Below the pieces are notes generated by a model. It was not told the DNA's origin. It ran no database searches and saw nothing but the letters and a program-made list of their open reading frames with translations. A program made the translations under genes and the position numbers. A stretch of 6,583 nt of DNA from Candidatus Latescibacterota bacterium (GTDB lineage Bacteria; Latescibacterota; UBA2968; UBA8231). Below are positions 5,859-6,583 of the stretch, piece by piece. How positions within the stretch are numbered: the first letter of the stretch is position 1; each line of letters opens with the position of its first letter. The stretch is taken from NCBI GenBank assembly GCA_022825185.1, contig JAJDYK010000130.1, forward strand, positions 1 through 6,583. The letters run 5' to 3'.

Positions 5859-6583
<725 letters not shown>

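Overview
The window is a GC-rich stretch (about 55-60% G+C by eye) of a bacterial chromosome with tightly packed genes. It holds four genes on the plus strand (1-3740) converging on four on the minus strand (3783-6583). Both end genes run off the window. No stretch longer than 300 bases lacks a gene, and I see no tRNA, rRNA, CRISPR, transposase, integrase or phage genes. A lipoprotein with a clear lipobox and an MscS channel of the YbdG type suggest a Gram-negative (diderm) organism. The paired Gfo/Idh/MocA oxidoreductases and the lipoprotein family would suit an uncultured environmental lineage such as the FCB/Latescibacterota/Poribacteria type of genome. That placement is a low-confidence guess, because nothing here is a taxonomic marker except the partial GAPDH.

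Plus strand, left to right: (1) the C-terminal part of a YbdG-like mechanosensitive channel; (2) an O6-alkylguanine-DNA alkyltransferase with the PCHR active site; (3) a Gfo/Idh/MocA oxidoreductase 13 bp downstream of it, with a strong ribosome binding site, probably translated from the same mRNA; (4) a 147-bp non-coding spacer with an imperfect hairpin and a 10-bp-periodic TCTGC repeat; (5) a second, divergent Gfo/Idh/MocA oxidoreductase with a very basic N-terminal tail.

Minus strand, in transcription order from the right edge: (1) the C-terminal two thirds of glyceraldehyde-3-phosphate dehydrogenase; (2) a DtxR/MntR-family metal-dependent repressor with an unusual cysteine-rich C-terminus; (3) a textbook intrinsic terminator; (4) an SLC10A7/YfeH-type (SBF-like) membrane transporter whose start codon lies only 11 nt after the terminator's T-run; (5) a small lipoprotein with four conserved-looking extracytoplasmic cysteines.

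The genes do not form one obvious pathway. The window reads as ordinary chromosomal housekeeping plus two sugar/inositol-type dehydrogenases. The points most worth a second look are the altered metal sites and Cys4 tail of the DtxR-like regulator, the terminator placed directly before the transporter start, the uncharacterised disulfide-type lipoprotein, and the repeat-containing spacer between the two oxidoreductases.
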